From NCBI GenBank assembly GCA_030696435.1, contig JAUYSF010000070.1, positions 1 through 6,121 on the forward strand: DNA of 6,121 nucleotides. The letters run 5' to 3'. Below, piece after piece: positions 5,202-6,121 of this stretch. The DNA comes from Desulfoprunum sp. Its GTDB lineage: Bacteria; Desulfobacterota; Desulfobulbia; Desulfobulbales; Desulfocapsaceae. Within the stretch, counting starts at the first letter, position 1. Every line of letters begins with the position of its first letter. The position numbers and the translations under genes are program-made. Below the pieces are notes generated by a model. It did no database searches. It saw only the letters and a list, made by a program, of their open reading frames with translations, and was not told the origin of the DNA.

Positions 5202-6121
5202 ATGGCAGTTCCAAAATTAGAACAATTATCGAAAAGCGTAGTGCAGGGACCGTCCTTGGCAACTGGAGCAATACCAACCAGGGACTGGATGGACATCCCG
5301 GCGGTGTTCAAAGAGGGCAACTATGCCTACCCCGCCAAAAAGGAGAAGGTTGAGTATCTCAACAGTCAGAAAGGCCTGCACTTTCCCAATGCCCGTGAAT
5401 GGTCGCCGGAAGATGACGATTGGAAACTCCCGGAAAACTGGAAGGAGATCATTCTCAGCGGCTTGAAAGAGCGACTGGACAAGTTTCGGTCCTTGAAAAT
5501 CTTCATGGATTGCTGTGTCCGTTGTGGTGCCTGTGCCGACAAGTGCCACTTTTTCCTGGGGACAGGAGATCCGAAAAATATGCCGGTGATGAGGGCTGAA
5601 CTTTTACGCTCCGTCTATCGCAATGATTTCACCCTGGCTGGCAAGATTCTCGGCAGGATGGCCGGAGCCCGCGAGATGACTGTGGGCGTATTGAAAGAAT
5701 GGTTCATGTATTCCTATCAGTGTACTGAGTGCAGGCGTTGTTCGGTCTTCTGCCCTTACGGCATTGATACCGCCGAAGTGACCATGATGCTCCGCGAACT
5801 GCTGCATCTGGTCGGTGTTGGTATCAACTGGATTTTGGAGCCGGCCTCCAACTCCAACCGAACCGGTAACCATATGGGCTTGCAGCCCCATACCTTTAAA
5901 GACAATGTGGATTTTCTGGCGGATGATCTTGAGAATCTCACCGGTGTCCGGATCAACCCTACGTTTAACAGGAAAGGGGCAGAAATCCTCTTTATCACAC
6001 CTTCCGCCGATGTCTTCGCTGAGCCCGGGCTCTACACGGCCATGGGCTATCTGATCCTTTTCGAAGCAATCGGTCTTGATTACACCTGGTCGACTTATGC
6101 CTCAGAGGGTGGAAACTTTGG
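5202..6121 (+). CDS. dsrK: DsrK, HdrD-like iron-sulfur subunit of DsrMKJOP, 3' end outside the window
   Basis: DsrK is the cytoplasmic catalytic subunit of DsrMKJOP, related to heterodisulfide reductase HdrD, and is thought to act on the DsrC disulfide or trisulfide with electrons from DsrM. The frame is open from the ATG at 5202 to the window edge: 306 full codons of a protein usually around 540-560. A DsrK-specific N-terminal region (about 1-100) precedes two classical [4Fe-4S] ferredoxin motifs: C105-x2-C108-x2-C111-x3-C115, with an extra adjacent C104, and C174-x2-C177-x2-C180-x3-C184-P. The linker between them is helical. After the clusters come the family-typical stretches GLQPHTFKDNVDFLADDLEN (226-245) and the start of the first cysteine-rich (CCG) half, cut at GGNF. 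The CCG motifs that bind the special cubane cluster lie beyond the window, so intactness cannot be judged. dsrJ, dsrO and dsrP would be expected downstream. Confidence 0.95.
   Translation, partial: MAVPKLEQLSKSVVQGPSLATGAIPTRDWMDIPAVFKEGNYAYPAKKEKVEYLNSQKGLHFPNAREWSPEDDDWKLPENWKEIILSGLKERLDKFRSLKIFMDCCVRCGACADKCHFFLGTGDPKNMPVMRAELLRSVYRNDFTLAGKILGRMAGAREMTVGVLKEWFMYSYQCTECRRCSVFCPYGIDTAEVTMMLRELLHLVGVGINWILEPASNSNRTGNHMGLQPHTFKDNVDFLADDLENLTGVRINPTFNRKGAEILFITPSADVFAEPGLYTAMGYLILFEAIGLDYTWSTYASEGGNF

Noticed and set aside
5226..5891. Minus-strand ORFs of 107 and 95 residues opposite dsrK
   Set aside because: They are antisense shadows of dsrK, which shows two intact [4Fe-4S] motifs; no features of real proteins are seen in them.

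Overview
The window looks like part of the chromosome of a dissimilatory sulfate-reducing (or sulfur-disproportionating) bacterium of the Desulfobacterota. The order Desulfobulbales is my best guess from overall protein character, not something the sequence proves. The key evidence is the start of a dsrMK(JOP) locus: a NarI-like cytochrome b (DsrM) followed by an HdrD-like iron-sulfur protein (DsrK). All recognised genes are on the + strand, and base composition looks even, with no sign of mobile elements, phage, CRISPR, tRNA or rRNA.

Layout. Bases 1-541 hold the C-terminal ~179 residues of glutamyl-tRNA reductase (HemA). Its stop overlaps the start of an uncharacterised 165-residue protein (538-1035) in an ATGA junction, and that gene ends in a weak terminator-like hairpin. 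After a 179-nt T/G-rich gap comes a full-length periplasmic tail-specific protease (Prc/Tsp/CtpA type, 1215-3326) with a signal peptide, a PDZ domain and a Ser/Lys/Asp S41 active site. A 188-nt gap follows, holding a hairpin, a near-perfect palindrome and a -35-like box. Next is a 180-residue protein consisting of an RsbRD N-terminal (stressosome sensor-like) domain without a STAS domain (3515-4057). Then come dsrM (4136-5161) and the first 306 codons of dsrK (5202 to the window edge).

How the genes fit together. HemA makes the tetrapyrrole precursor 5-aminolevulinate, which is needed for the haem b of DsrM and the sirohaem of DsrAB; the link to the neighbouring dsr genes is thematic only. 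DsrM and DsrK form the quinol-side membrane module of DsrMKJOP, thought to pass electrons to the DsrC/DsrAB sulfite-reduction system. The RsbRD_N protein sits directly upstream and may sense or regulate, but its role is not known. The 78-nt gap before dsrM carries a good GG-N10-GC (sigma-54-type) promoter candidate starting right after the RsbRD_N stop codon, and a small palindrome next to the dsrM ribosome binding site.

Most of the window is conserved core metabolism. The parts worth a second look are the RsbRD_N/dsrMK linkage, the sigma-54-like site, and the unknown gene coupled to hemA. I see no wholly new system.
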